Shown here: positions 23,525 to 33,076 of the stretch, one piece after another | Layout: each line of letters begins with the position of its first letter | Position numbering within the stretch: the stretch's first letter is position 1 | From: Datisca glomerata | Taxonomy: Eukaryota > Streptophyta > Magnoliopsida > Cucurbitales > Datiscaceae | Direction of reading: 5' to 3' | Length of the DNA stretch: 64,000 nucleotides | Assembly: GCA_003255025.1 (NCBI GenBank) | Contig: QANY01007347.1 | Location: 496,001 to 560,000, forward strand | Notes under the pieces: generated by a model | Told to the model about the DNA's origin: nothing | The model's input: only the letters and a program-made list of their open reading frames with translations | Database searches by the model: none | Made by a program: the position numbers and the translations under genes

Positions 23525-24385
23525 GTTTTTATGTTTTGAGTTTTAAGAATGAATAATCTCCTTGAAGCATTAAAATGAGTCAATGCAAGAAAATATATAA
23601 AGATTAAATAATCATACAATAACGTAAAGAGGCTAAGGGAAGAAGAATCGCACACAATGATTTTTACGTGGTTCGGCACACCTTGCCTACATCCATGCTC
23701 GAAGGCTGCTCCTTGAAGTTTTCTCATGAATCATGATCTTCTTTACAAGTGTAGATCAAGCTTTTACAACCAATTGATTTCACGGGCACCAATCATGCAT
23801 CTCACCGATTGCTTCTGTAGGCTATAATCACACTCATTACTTCTCACTTATAGATTAAGAGATTACAAAAAAAAACTCTCTCAAATAGTAGATATATAAA
23901 TTTTCTCTCACAATATCATGAAGATTTCTTCTCACAAAGTATTGGAAATTTATGCCCAGTTATTGTATATTTAAAGCTCCAAAGGTCCCTCTATTTATAG
24001 GTGAAACAAATATAGCCGTTGGAGCCTTATAGTAAGGATCAGACGACCGCTGACTTGGCTGGTTGACCGCTGGTCCATTATAGATTAAAAAATATAACCG
24101 TTGGGAAAAGCGATGCCCCACAGGATGACGACTAGTGTAGGGCGGATGACCGTTCATGAACAAAACATTTCCAGTTTTCCTCTGACTTTTTATAGCATTT
24201 TTGAATCCTATAAAAATGGTTTAATAGGGTTTTCCAAAACCCTGCTAAAAACTCTTCCATCTTTTTCATCACGGCTTTATTTTCTCCAATATTTTGCCAT
24301 GAAAACTTTTACCAATATATTCCAAGATGCTTCAAATGTCCTAGGAGCATTTTTTCAATCAAGCCTGATACCTTAATCTGGGGGT
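23525..24385 (-). mobile_element. LTR-like insertion in gypsy G1
   Basis: RT sequence stops at about 24385 and RT-end sequence resumes at about 23520; about 100 codons of RT core are missing between them. The inserted sequence has LTR features on the minus strand: a TATA box CCTATAAATAGAGG at 24001-23988 and, about 320 bp downstream, GTGCCGAACCACGTAAAAAT, a phrase I recognise from plant LTRs. Termini and a target duplication were not found. The short frames here are not genes. Confidence 0.5.
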
Positions 24386-25564
24386 TACATCTTTACCTGG
24401 TTGCATCTAGAGAAAGCATCCATGAAGCTCAACAGCTCATGGAAGATATTGCATTGGTCATCTGGTCAATTCGAGAGAGCGGGAAATCATCTTTGGGGCG
24501 TGCTCTGTTCAGGTCCATGAAGTCCACGCAAACCATCCACTTTATGTTTTCTTTTTTACTAATACGATGTTCGACAGCCATAATGGGTACATGAATTCTC
24601 TATAAAGCTCACTTTAGTTACTCTCTCAAACTCTTCCTTGATTTCCATTCTTCTCTCGGGCACAAACGTTCACCTCTGTTTCTTGATCAGTTTTCCTTGT
24701 GGGCCAACATTTAGGCTGTGGCATATTAGATCTTAGCTTATCCTAGGTATATCCATCGCGGTTCAAACAAACACGTCCATGTTCCTCCTAAGGAAGGTGA
24801 CTATTTCTCTTTTCTCATTTTCATATAGCATTGCTCCCAGTTTGGTGGTCTTTTTGCCTCCATCGAGTTGTACTATCTTCAACTCTTCCACCACTATGTA
24901 TCTAGGTAGATGTGATTCGGAGGAGCTGTTGGAATACTTTCATTGCCATTGGTTCTTATTTATCAGCCACTTTCTAGCATTTATGGTCGTCTTTATTGGT
25001 GCATCTATTACCGTGACAGTGCAGCATCGAGCTGCTGCCAGTCCTTTTAGTTGTCTTTACACCATCAGGGCTTGGGTATTTCAGCTTCTGATGGTAGGTA
25101 GATGGTACAACCCTTAGCTTGTGAATGTAGGTCTGTCCAAGGATAGCGTTACTTCCCCGTTAAATCCTATCAAAAGTAAACTCGGTTAGAAAATTGAATG
25201 GTTCAGCACATAGGGAGAGAGAGTGTACCTTCTAAAAAACATTACTTCCCCGTTAAATCATATCAACAGTTGCCCCAAGGATTGAAGTTCTTCTATGTCT
25301 ACTCCCATCTTTTTCATGGTCGAGCAGCTGAGCACATTTGATGTGCTGTAGTTATCCACCAAGACTTTATTAGTAAGTAGTTCCCTATTTAGATGGAAAT
25401 TACTAGTGGGTCATTATGGTTCCCTGCTCGACTATCTTCGTCGTCATAGTATATGATGGGAACATTATTGGGATCTTGTCTTTCTTTTTCATCACTAGAC
25501 ATTGTCGTCTTCTTGAAATATGCTTTTCTTTCCTTCTGAATTGTCCCCTCGAGTTCTGTCAGAG
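24386..25564 (-). pseudogene. G1 protease-like and N-terminal RT region
   Basis: Minus-strand order: DPLVISI, then VDNYSTSNVL (about 25370-25330), a degenerate protease active site where gypsy relatives have D-(N/T)-G-S-S; RGSNAILGQTYIHKLRVVPS and YHQKLKYPSPDGVKTTK (about 25150-25040); REIVTFLRRNMDVF (about 24815-24770); and KWMVCVDFMDLNRARPKDDF (about 24550-24490), the first RT block. A near-duplicate phrase cattacttccccgttaaatc occurs at 25150 and 25242. Several frame changes and stops. Confidence 0.7.
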
Positions 25565-25569
25565 CTTTT

Positions 25570-25971
25570 TGTTGGCAGGTGGGCCACCATCCTGCAATGT
25601 GACAGAGGTCTGGTGGGGCTAAGTCACAGTTGAAACTTGTGCGCATGTGTTTGAATTAAATAAGGGAGATAAAGTTACATCTTAACTACCAGCTATAGTT
25701 TTTAGTTCAATGGTAAGCGCTTGATCCTAGAATTGGTATCAGAGCCTGGTGGTCAGGGGTTCGACTCTCATTGAGAGCATTGTGCTTGCGGGAATGCATT
25801 GAGGGGGGGTTGTTGTAGATGGGCCAGCATCCTGTCACGTGGTGAAGGCCTGGTGGGGTCAAGTTAGAGTCAAAATATGAGTGCATATGTTTGAAATAAA
25901 TAAGGTAGATAAAGTTGTGTCTTATCTACCAACTATAACTTTTATTTCAACGGTACGCGCTTGATCCTACA
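25570..25971 (+). mobile_element. TRIM (terminal-repeat retrotransposon in miniature)
   Basis: The element is 402 bp with 162-bp (25570-25731) and 161-bp (25811-25971) direct terminal repeats, about 80% alike by eye. Each starts TGTTG and ends CCTA(C/G)A. Directly after the left repeat lies ATTGGTATCAGAGC, a tRNA-Met primer site, and directly before the right repeat lies a purine tract with GAGGGGGGG. There is no coding capacity. Flanking pentamers ctttt and cttat match at 4 of 5 positions and are a likely target duplication. This is the TRIM layout; mobilisation would need enzymes from another LTR element. The host site is the gag-protease region of gypsy G1. Confidence 0.85.
25732..25745 (+). 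promoter_or_regulatory. TRIM primer binding site
   Basis: ATTGGTATCAGAGC abuts the left terminal repeat and matches the plant initiator Met-tRNA complement. It fixes the plus orientation of the TRIM. Confidence 0.85.
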
Positions 25972-26200
25972 CTTATATCGCGTCTACTATACGTAACGGC
26001 TCCGGCATGATTCCCTGCCCTGTGTTTTACTTACTTTTCCTTGTCTCAAGACTAGTCACATATTGTTTCAGATAGCTCTTACCAATTAATTCTTCTATAT
26101 AATCCTAGAGCTGATAGCAGTCATTTGTCATATGCTCGTTACTTTTGTGGAACAAGCAGTACTTCTCCTTATTTTTTTTCAATGAGCTCTCTTCTAATGG
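25972..26200 (-). pseudogene. G1 gag C-terminal fragment
   Basis: The minus strand encodes KYCLFHKSNEHMTNDCYQL and then DYIEELIGKSYLKQYVT, the 'C-x2-H...H-x4-C...IE.LI..G.L..F' tail of gag in Tat/Athila-like gypsy elements. The remnant sits between the TRIM and the minisatellite block and contains stops. Confidence 0.6.
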
Positions 26201-26233
26201 GTGGTGGTCTTTTCAACCAAGGTTCTTCTTTTA

Positions 26234-27050
26234 TTACGTCAACAGGATCTTGACGCCATCTTGACGTCTACAAGATTGCTTCAAGATCATCTATGTAGAC
26301 TGCAAGATGATTTCAGGATCATCTTAAAACCATCTTGAAGTCAACAAGATTGCATCAAGATCATCTTAAAACCTACATGACTGCTTCAAAAACATCTTGA
26401 AGTCATTCTGAAGTCTATAAGATGGCTTCAAGATGATCTTGAAGTTTATAAGATTGCTTCAATATGAATTTAAGATGATTGATTTCAAGATGATCTTGAA
26501 GTCATCTTGAAGTTTACAATATTACTTCAAGATAGCTTCAAGATGACTTGCTTCACGAGAGCTTCAAGATCATCTTGAAGCCATCTTGAAGTCTATAAGA
26601 TTTCTTCAAGATGGCTTTAAGTTGATCTTAAATCCATCTCAAGATTGCTTCAAGATATCTTTAAAATGATCGTGAATCTATCTTAAAGTCTAAAAGATTT
26701 CTTCAATATGACTTCAACATGATCTTAAAGACATCTTGAAGTCTACAATATTACTTCAACATGGCTTCAAGATCATCTTGAACTCTACAAGATAATCTTC
26801 AAGATCACCTTGGTCTTCAAGATGACTTCAAGATTCATCTTGGTCTTCAAGATGACTTGCTTTAAGACAGCTTCAAAATTTCTTCAAGATAACTTCAAAA
26901 TGACTTCAACATGTATTCAAGATAGGTTCAAGATTACTTCAAGATATCTTCAAGATGACTTCAACATGTATTCAAGATGGGTTCACGATTACTTCAAAAA
27001 ATCTTCAAGATAGCTGCTAGATAGCTTCAAAATATCTTAAACATGTGATT
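26234..27050. repeat. Irregular self-complementary 'cttcaagatg' repeat block
   Basis: About 800 bp built from variants of cttcaagatg and its complement catcttgaag, with recurring 'gtctacaagattgcttcaag' spacers. Unit length varies, roughly 30-45 bp, and both orientations alternate, so the strand can fold into many local hairpins. The 67-codon frame at 26810-27013 is part of this repeat and is not a gene. Confidence 0.8.
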
Positions 27051-27777
27051 CATAATGTAAAGTAATTAATATTTGAGAATGGATCATGCTAGAAACCCCA
27101 ACAGTTATAATTGAAATTTTTAATCTCTGGGTCAGAAGTTCAATCCTAACTTGTGTAATTTTCTCTCCTTGACAAAAAACCTTAGTATTTGAGAATATTA
27201 TTCTGTTAAATTGATTTATTCAACATGGATATTAAGTAAATTTGTTAACTTAATTGCCAGAAAAGCTTCATTTTAGTTGACTAACTAAAATCTAAAAAAA
27301 CATTTTGGCTTGAGACTTTGACATACATACTTAAAAATTATCAATTGACTAACTATATGTAATGATTAGCCATTTTTATGTATACAACAACGTATGTAAC
27401 TATAAAATATAAAAATACATGATGAAATGTTTGCTTCTAGGGGTGTTCTTAAATTGATTCATGCATAGCAAACACAAGTCCAACAAAAGAAAATTATTTA
27501 ATTCTAGGGGTGTTCACGGTTTCGGTTTGGTTCGATTTTTTATGAAAAATCAAACTGAAATCAAAGTTTCAGTTCGACAGTATTACCAAAAATTTTGATT
27601 CGATTCGATTTGATATGAAATAATGTATAAAAAATTAAGTTTCAATTCAGTTCGGTTTGATCCGATTAAAAACATGACACAACTTCAGACCGAATGAAAC
27701 TGTACCTATATAAAGAACTGACTGAACTAATAGAGGAAAATGACATAAAAAATAACTTGGCGTAAAAAAGCCATTGA
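27051..27777. other. Spacer with hAT-like terminal motif and repeat fragments
   Basis: No gene seen. The phrase ttctaggggtgttc occurs twice (about 27435 and 27506); 'taggggtgttca' with following ggtttcggtttggttcg is typical of plant hAT-type MITE ends. No matching right-hand inverted end was found. A GTTCAATCC sequence at about 27137 resembles a tRNA-type B box but without a convincing A box. Confidence 0.4.
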
Positions 27778-28095
27778 AGACTTCAAGATTCATCTTGAAG
27801 TCATCATGATGTCATCTTGAAGACTTCAAGATGAGTCTTGATGCCATCTTGAAGACTTCAAGATGAGTTTTGATTCCATCCTAAAGACTTCAAGATGAAT
27901 CTTGAAATCATCCTGAAGACTTCAAGATGAATGTTGAAGCCACTCTGAAGAGTTCATGATGAATCTTGAAGTAATCTTGAAGACTTCAAGAGGAATCTTG
28001 AAACCATTTTGAAGACTTTAAGATAAATTTGAAAGTTGTCTTGAAGGCTTCAAGATGAATCATGTAGTCATCTTGAACACTTTAAGATGACTCTG
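27778..28095. repeat. 32-bp tandem minisatellite, about ten copies
   Basis: Regular 32-bp units such as 'ttcaagatga gtcttgatgc catcttgaag ac' with substitutions. Several units contain the near-perfect inverted repeat TTCAAGAT-GA-ATCTTGAA. It is clearly related to the irregular block at 26234-27050, which lies 0.7 kb away, suggesting one ancestral repeat separated by an insertion. Confidence 0.9.
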
Positions 28096-30959
28096 TACAA
28101 GGGTATTATAGTAACTTCAAAATTTTGTAATTATTATATTGTAACTGATTTGATTTGTTGCATTTTCTCTTATTATTGTTTGATATTCGTGTAAGGTCAA
28201 TATAATAACATTACCCTCTTAGTATGAATTGATGGTCGACCCAAAGATTAGATTAGCAAAAATTAGAAAATTGATTTATTTTAGTCATTATATATTCCTA
28301 AGGGTCTACTTTAGGTAAAAAACCCTAAGTCATACACACTTGGGCGACGCAATGCGAAGACTCGAGCACGAGATCAGAGAATCACAAATGACATATTGAG
28401 CACTAGATAGGCCACCACTCTTTAGGAATGGTCTTGGAGCAACCTTAGATCAGGCTTAGAGCACAATTCGGTAACTAATCACCGGCCAAGAGGAAGATCT
28501 AACCACATCGTTGGTAGATCAAGTTAATTTGTTATCAATTCCTTCTTTTATGTTCTTTTAATACATGCATTGTCTTTGTTGGGGTGTTTCCTCATCTTGA
28601 TTTTACCTCTCATATTTTGGTTAAAAGGACTTAGTTCTGTTATCCTTAACACTAAGTTTTCAAGGAGTAGAATAGGTTGGTGTTTTTTGAACTTTGCGGC
28701 ACATACAACAGTCAAATTAAGCGACACGCAAACAATGGCCCACTAAAGCCCGTATTTAGTATGCCATGTGGTAGGCTACCAAGCTTAGCAGTCTAAGAGG
28801 GTGTGTTGAAATGTAATCTCACATTGTGCGCTTTTATCCCTTTATATTAATTAAAAGGCTCTAATACATTATCTTTAATATCTAGTATTTAAGAAGTAGA
28901 ACGGGCTAGGCTTTTCAATTTGGTTTAAGAGACGTGATAGTGAAAGAGAGAGCTTGCTTGTAGGAGAGATTGAGACGAAAGAGAACCTCGTGGGTGTGTT
29001 TGAATGTAGGCTCAGGCGTAGCTGGGATTGAGAAAAAATGCAGGGGAGAGAGGGTGGGATACTCGGGTCCTTCAAAGAGATGCAGCAAAGAAGAAAGACG
29101 AAAGTAAGAAGAAAAGAACTTACCATCTCGAGGACTAAGGGCGTTAAAAATTCTCAGGTGAAATTGTCTTTTGCAAAGACGATTTGAAATCATCTTTTAC
29201 AAAGAACTAGCTAGAGCAACATCATCCAAAAAATCGTCGTTTGCAAAGATGATTTCCTACTGATACGTCCAAAACCACCTTAGACTTGGAATTAATTTTA
29301 GATACATCGTACTTCAAAACCGCCTAAGCTTCTAAAATATTTCTCTCTTTTCTAAGCTCCTAAATATCATAAATTTCAACCACTCGAAATATTTTTAAAG
29401 AAACCAAAAGAGTAATTCCATACCGACCAAATAATTGACCAAATTTTGAGTGATCAAGTGACGTGACAATCTCACATTACTTTTTCTATCACTTTCCTAG
29501 AAAAATCTACTTTTCCACAAAAAATCACTTTACCAAATAATTTTCTCATCTTACAACACACATCTACACATTTTTCAGAATAACTTTTATTCTTTCAAAT
29601 CTCCATAAAAATATCATTATTTATTTTAATTATTCTTACTTGATTTTTTATATTTATTTTCTTCAAGACCAAAATCTCACAAAAGTGTCACAAAATATCC
29701 CGATCTCGTTCCAGTCCTAGTGGAACCGAAACAGTCTCGATATCGAATTTTAGGATTTTTTCATCCCATCCGACCCATGTCACGAAAGACCCGTCCGTCA
29801 ACTTGTTTCGGGGTCGTCTCGTGAAATTAAGATGTGCATGTTAATTGAAATTAATGAAATAAAATATTAAGTTTAAATTAAGGATAGATAAACTCTTCAT
29901 AGATACATCATATAAAATTTAAATGACTAGAATATATGTTAATAATATCAAATATTTTTTTAAATTAAAAATTATTTTCTTCCCTAAAATAAATTTTATT
30001 CATAAACTATCAATATTTTAAAAATATATTAAATTTATAAAAGTGACTATAACTGAATTGTTTATCACATCTCATTTTTTGTGTGGAGAACCGGACCTGT
30101 GGGACGAAGCCACACATTGGGGGGTCGGTCCCTCAATCATTTATTCTCAGCTTTAGATTGTATTTAACCGAAATATGATAAGAATTTACATCCATGCTCT
30201 GTTTCGTTCATGTGTGATAATCAAAATATTTTGTCTGTTCTAGTCGGAAAGGAAAGATATTGATAACTATGATATATATATCTACTGAGAAAAATACATG
30301 TAGTAGAAAAATTATATGATAATTAATTTTTGATATCAGAGAAAATTTAATGAAACACAACATGAATTATTAAGATTTTTTAGCAATCGCCAATAGAGGA
30401 TCTGTATACAATTTTGCTACGTAATTTTAAACAATTTCTCCTTGAATTTATTTGTACGGTGTAAGTCGGTGTAAGTAAAAAATTATTTTAGTTTTTGCCG
30501 TAGTAAGAGAAAAATAGTTGATTTAATTTTATTGATGGGTTAATAAAATAGTTAATTAATTAGTGCGTAAAATAATTTTATTGTGTGTATTAAAATCTAT
30601 AAATAATCATTGACAAGAAGTTAAAACTTAATAAAAATATTATAAATAATCAATACATTTATTACACTCTCTAATAACTTTATCAAACTTTCTCAACAAT
30701 TTTGTCTAAGTTCTCTACATATCAAACAAGGATATTATACTTTTTCAACAACTTTTTCATTTAACCATGAGATATCAAATATGATAATCTTAACATTTAA
30801 TCATCTAACTTTACCACTTAAACCTACCCGATAAATTATTTTTTCTAACATTCTTCTTTAACCCGTATCAAATAAGCCCTAACATTGTTCTCTTTTATTT
30901 TACAGTTGGTCACCCAGTATGAGTTAAAAATGGCAAGAATTTTCTAGTTTAAGCAAGGA
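28096..30959. other. Repeat-derived spacer, no gene recognised
   Basis: Contains LTR-like or leader-like pieces, but no pol or gag domain. Two passages are similar: near 28625-28690 and near 28850-28915, both 'ttaaaagg...ttaacac/atatcta(a)gt...aaggagtagaa.ggg/gttgg', suggesting duplicated ends of a small retroelement. At 29160-29250, 'cttttgcaaagacgattt' and 'gtttgcaaagatgattt' recur in partly palindromic form. The overlapping Ser/Leu-rich minus-strand frames at 28875-29193 are not supported as genes. Confidence 0.4.
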
Positions 30960-30970
30960 GTGCATAGTTC

Positions 30971-31106
30971 AAAGGAGAATGATTTTGGTAAAAAATTAGG
31001 AGACTGTTGTTGTTCAGAGGAGAATGGTTTTGGTAAAAAAGCAGGAGACTATTGTCGTTCAGCGGAGAATGGTTTTGGTAAAAATAGGGAGACTGTGGTC
31101 GTCCAT
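30971..31106 (+). repeat. 45-bp tandem repeat, nearly three copies
   Basis: The unit is 'gagaatggttttggtaaaaaa..aggagactgttg...ttca(g)', repeated two complete times and once partly. In the plus frame starting at 30960 it encodes a 15-residue repeat beginning EN(D/G)FGKK. The frame is only 61 codons, with no domain or introns recognised; I list it as a repeat rather than a gene. Confidence 0.7.
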
Positions 31107-31145
31107 AAATATAATGTTCCCGCAAAATTAGGGAGAATTAATTAA

Positions 31146-32810
31146 ATAACTCTTTTGTGCCATCTATATAGTTACAGTGGTCCCTCATCAATATTAGGGG
31201 ATCATAACCATTTCCCAAAATGTCCCAAAATATCATGGGGCTTTTGTTTTTTTCACATGTCAATACTGCACACGGTACATTGTTACGATGTAGTACACAG
31301 TTTTTATAAAAAAAAAAAATTACAACAATCATAATTACTTATTACAACACATAAATAACTTATTGACAGCTCCAAAAAACAACTATACTAAATTTTATTT
31401 ATAACTTCTTCTTATGTAAATATTTTACCGATTCAACTAATTTAACACAGTAAAAAAAATTAACTAATTTATTGACGTAAATGATTTATATTGTAATATT
31501 TTTTAAGGGTTGTGTAAACCAATCCCACTGTTGCGCTAGCATTACTGACGCAACGGACAACTAATGAAAAAACATCATCGCAGCTGGCGCATCGGACGAT
31601 TTAACTCTCACATGATTCACCAACACCCAAAATTCAGTCATTTTTATGATTTAAGATTTTTCAGTCATTTATTTAAATCATTCTTTCAAATGGGTCTTTT
31701 TTTATTGTTTCTACTTGTGACAATGTAAATTGTTGGGAGGCCAAAATTGCAAATGATCCAGCGAACAGGGCTTGTATTCCCACATATATAGAGCATGTGC
31801 TTGTAGAGCTTGAAGTATTCAAGGAGTAGTTTTCAAAACTAATCTAAAACAACATGCAAGGCATGTTTATACAAAATTAATAAAACCTCGAATACAGTGC
31901 AGGGCATATGAAGTAAGATGTGAAAAAATACTTTTTAAAACTATATTGAAATACTCTTTTACATACTATAATGAATGAATAACAACGTGCAATGCATGTT
32001 TATATAAAAATAATAAAAGCTCCAATACAATGCATATGAAGTAAGATTATTACAATTATGTAATATAGAAATACATTTTAAAATTATATTGAAATACACT
32101 TTTACATATTATAGAGAATTATTTTATTTCATCAATTTATCACATTCATAAATTCATTTATATGAACGTTTTTATATTTTTGATAACATAAATATTACAT
32201 AGTTTAAATTTTACAAATTACTGACCAACAAATTATATTGACCAAAAAATTTAACATTCTTGTATATAAGAAAAAAGATATCGAAATAAATACTTACAAA
32301 AAAATCTTATTTTTTAGTTACATAATGTTAATAATATATTTTATAACATTTTATTTTAGAAACAAATTAAACGAAAAAAACTGGTGAAAACATAACCTAA
32401 ACTATATTTTAAGAAACCTAAAAGGGTAAAAAGAAAAATTAAAATTTTCTTCCATTTAAGCTGCTTTTGATATGGTATAGATATAGGTTAAAAGTCGAAC
32501 GTTACGTGTAAGACGTTTAAGAGAGGAGTAGAGCCAAGAAAGACTGTTTAGCTGCAGTCTGAGAAGTTACATGGATATGTAAAACTACTCCAAGAAACAT
32601 CCTATAAATTCATAAACAACCTGATTTCAATTTACAGACAGAAACAGCTCCATCGTATCTATAAAAACATGACCTCGTCTGTTGTGACAGATACAGAAAT
32701 CTATTCTACTGTAACTCACTCGAGTATCTAAACTCTTGGCCTCTCTTTCATTAGAAAGAATAAATGGAACGTAAAACTAGAATAAGCCAGCTCAGGAATC
32801 ATGATCAATT
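31146..32810. other. AT-rich intergenic spacer downstream of the SINAT gene
   Basis: No protein-like frame or RNA gene seen. The phrase 'aacgtgcaatgcatgtttatataaaa..taataaaa' recurs with variation (31846-31890 and 31980-32030), indicating a small local duplication. The segment is otherwise poly-A/T-rich. Confidence 0.5.
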
Positions 32811-32815
32811 TTCCT

Positions 32816-32821
32816 TTTATT
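32816..32821 (-). terminator. Possible poly(A) signal of the SINAT gene
   Basis: AATAAA on the minus strand, about 256 nt past the SINAT stop codon, a normal plant 3' UTR length. Only the hexamer supports it; several other AT-rich near-matches exist nearby. Confidence 0.3.
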
Positions 32822-33076
32822 TTCTCTTCCTTTTCTTCCACTTTCTTAGTGTCCAAACAAACTAACAATGTTGCAAATGGAACAATAAGAGTTGCAAATG
32901 AAATGAGAATTTCCTCTTAAAATCTAACACCGCATGAAAAGGTGAGTGACCCAAAATCAAGTCTCCACATACTTATAAACCAAACAGAGACGAAAAGAAC
33001 CATTTACATAGACGTAATTCTCTACAAGATTATATATTATATATTCGAAATATTCAGAGAGAAAGGTTCAGATTTA

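Larger units (their letters stand above)
22775..26195 (-). mobile_element. Ty3/gypsy relic G1, nested and interrupted
   Basis: Minus-strand gypsy polyprotein relic read from right to left: gag tail with a zinc-knuckle-like CLFHKSNEHMTNDC (about 26160-26100), protease-like domain, RT, then RNase H, where element B cuts it off at 22774. The sequence type resembles the Tat/Athila group of non-chromovirus gypsy elements. The relic is interrupted by a TRIM (25570-25971) and an LTR-like insertion (about 23525-24385). Stops and frameshifts are frequent throughout. No LTR of G1 itself is visible. Confidence 0.75.

Noticed and set aside
25690..25775. tRNA-derived SINE (box A/B-like gtggtaagcgc and ggttcgactc)
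   Set aside because: The flanking 162-bp direct repeats, primer site and purine tract explain the segment better as a TRIM; no poly-A tail or full tRNA fold is visible.
26234..28095. Possible CRISPR-like repeat array
   Set aside because: Repeats are contiguous and diverged without unique spacers, and the setting is a plant nuclear genome; this is minisatellite DNA.
28875..29193. Two overlapping minus-strand frames of 83 and 92 codons
   Set aside because: Low-complexity Ser/Leu/Pro sequence on the complement of a purine-rich stretch; no recognised motif and overlapping frames on the same strand.
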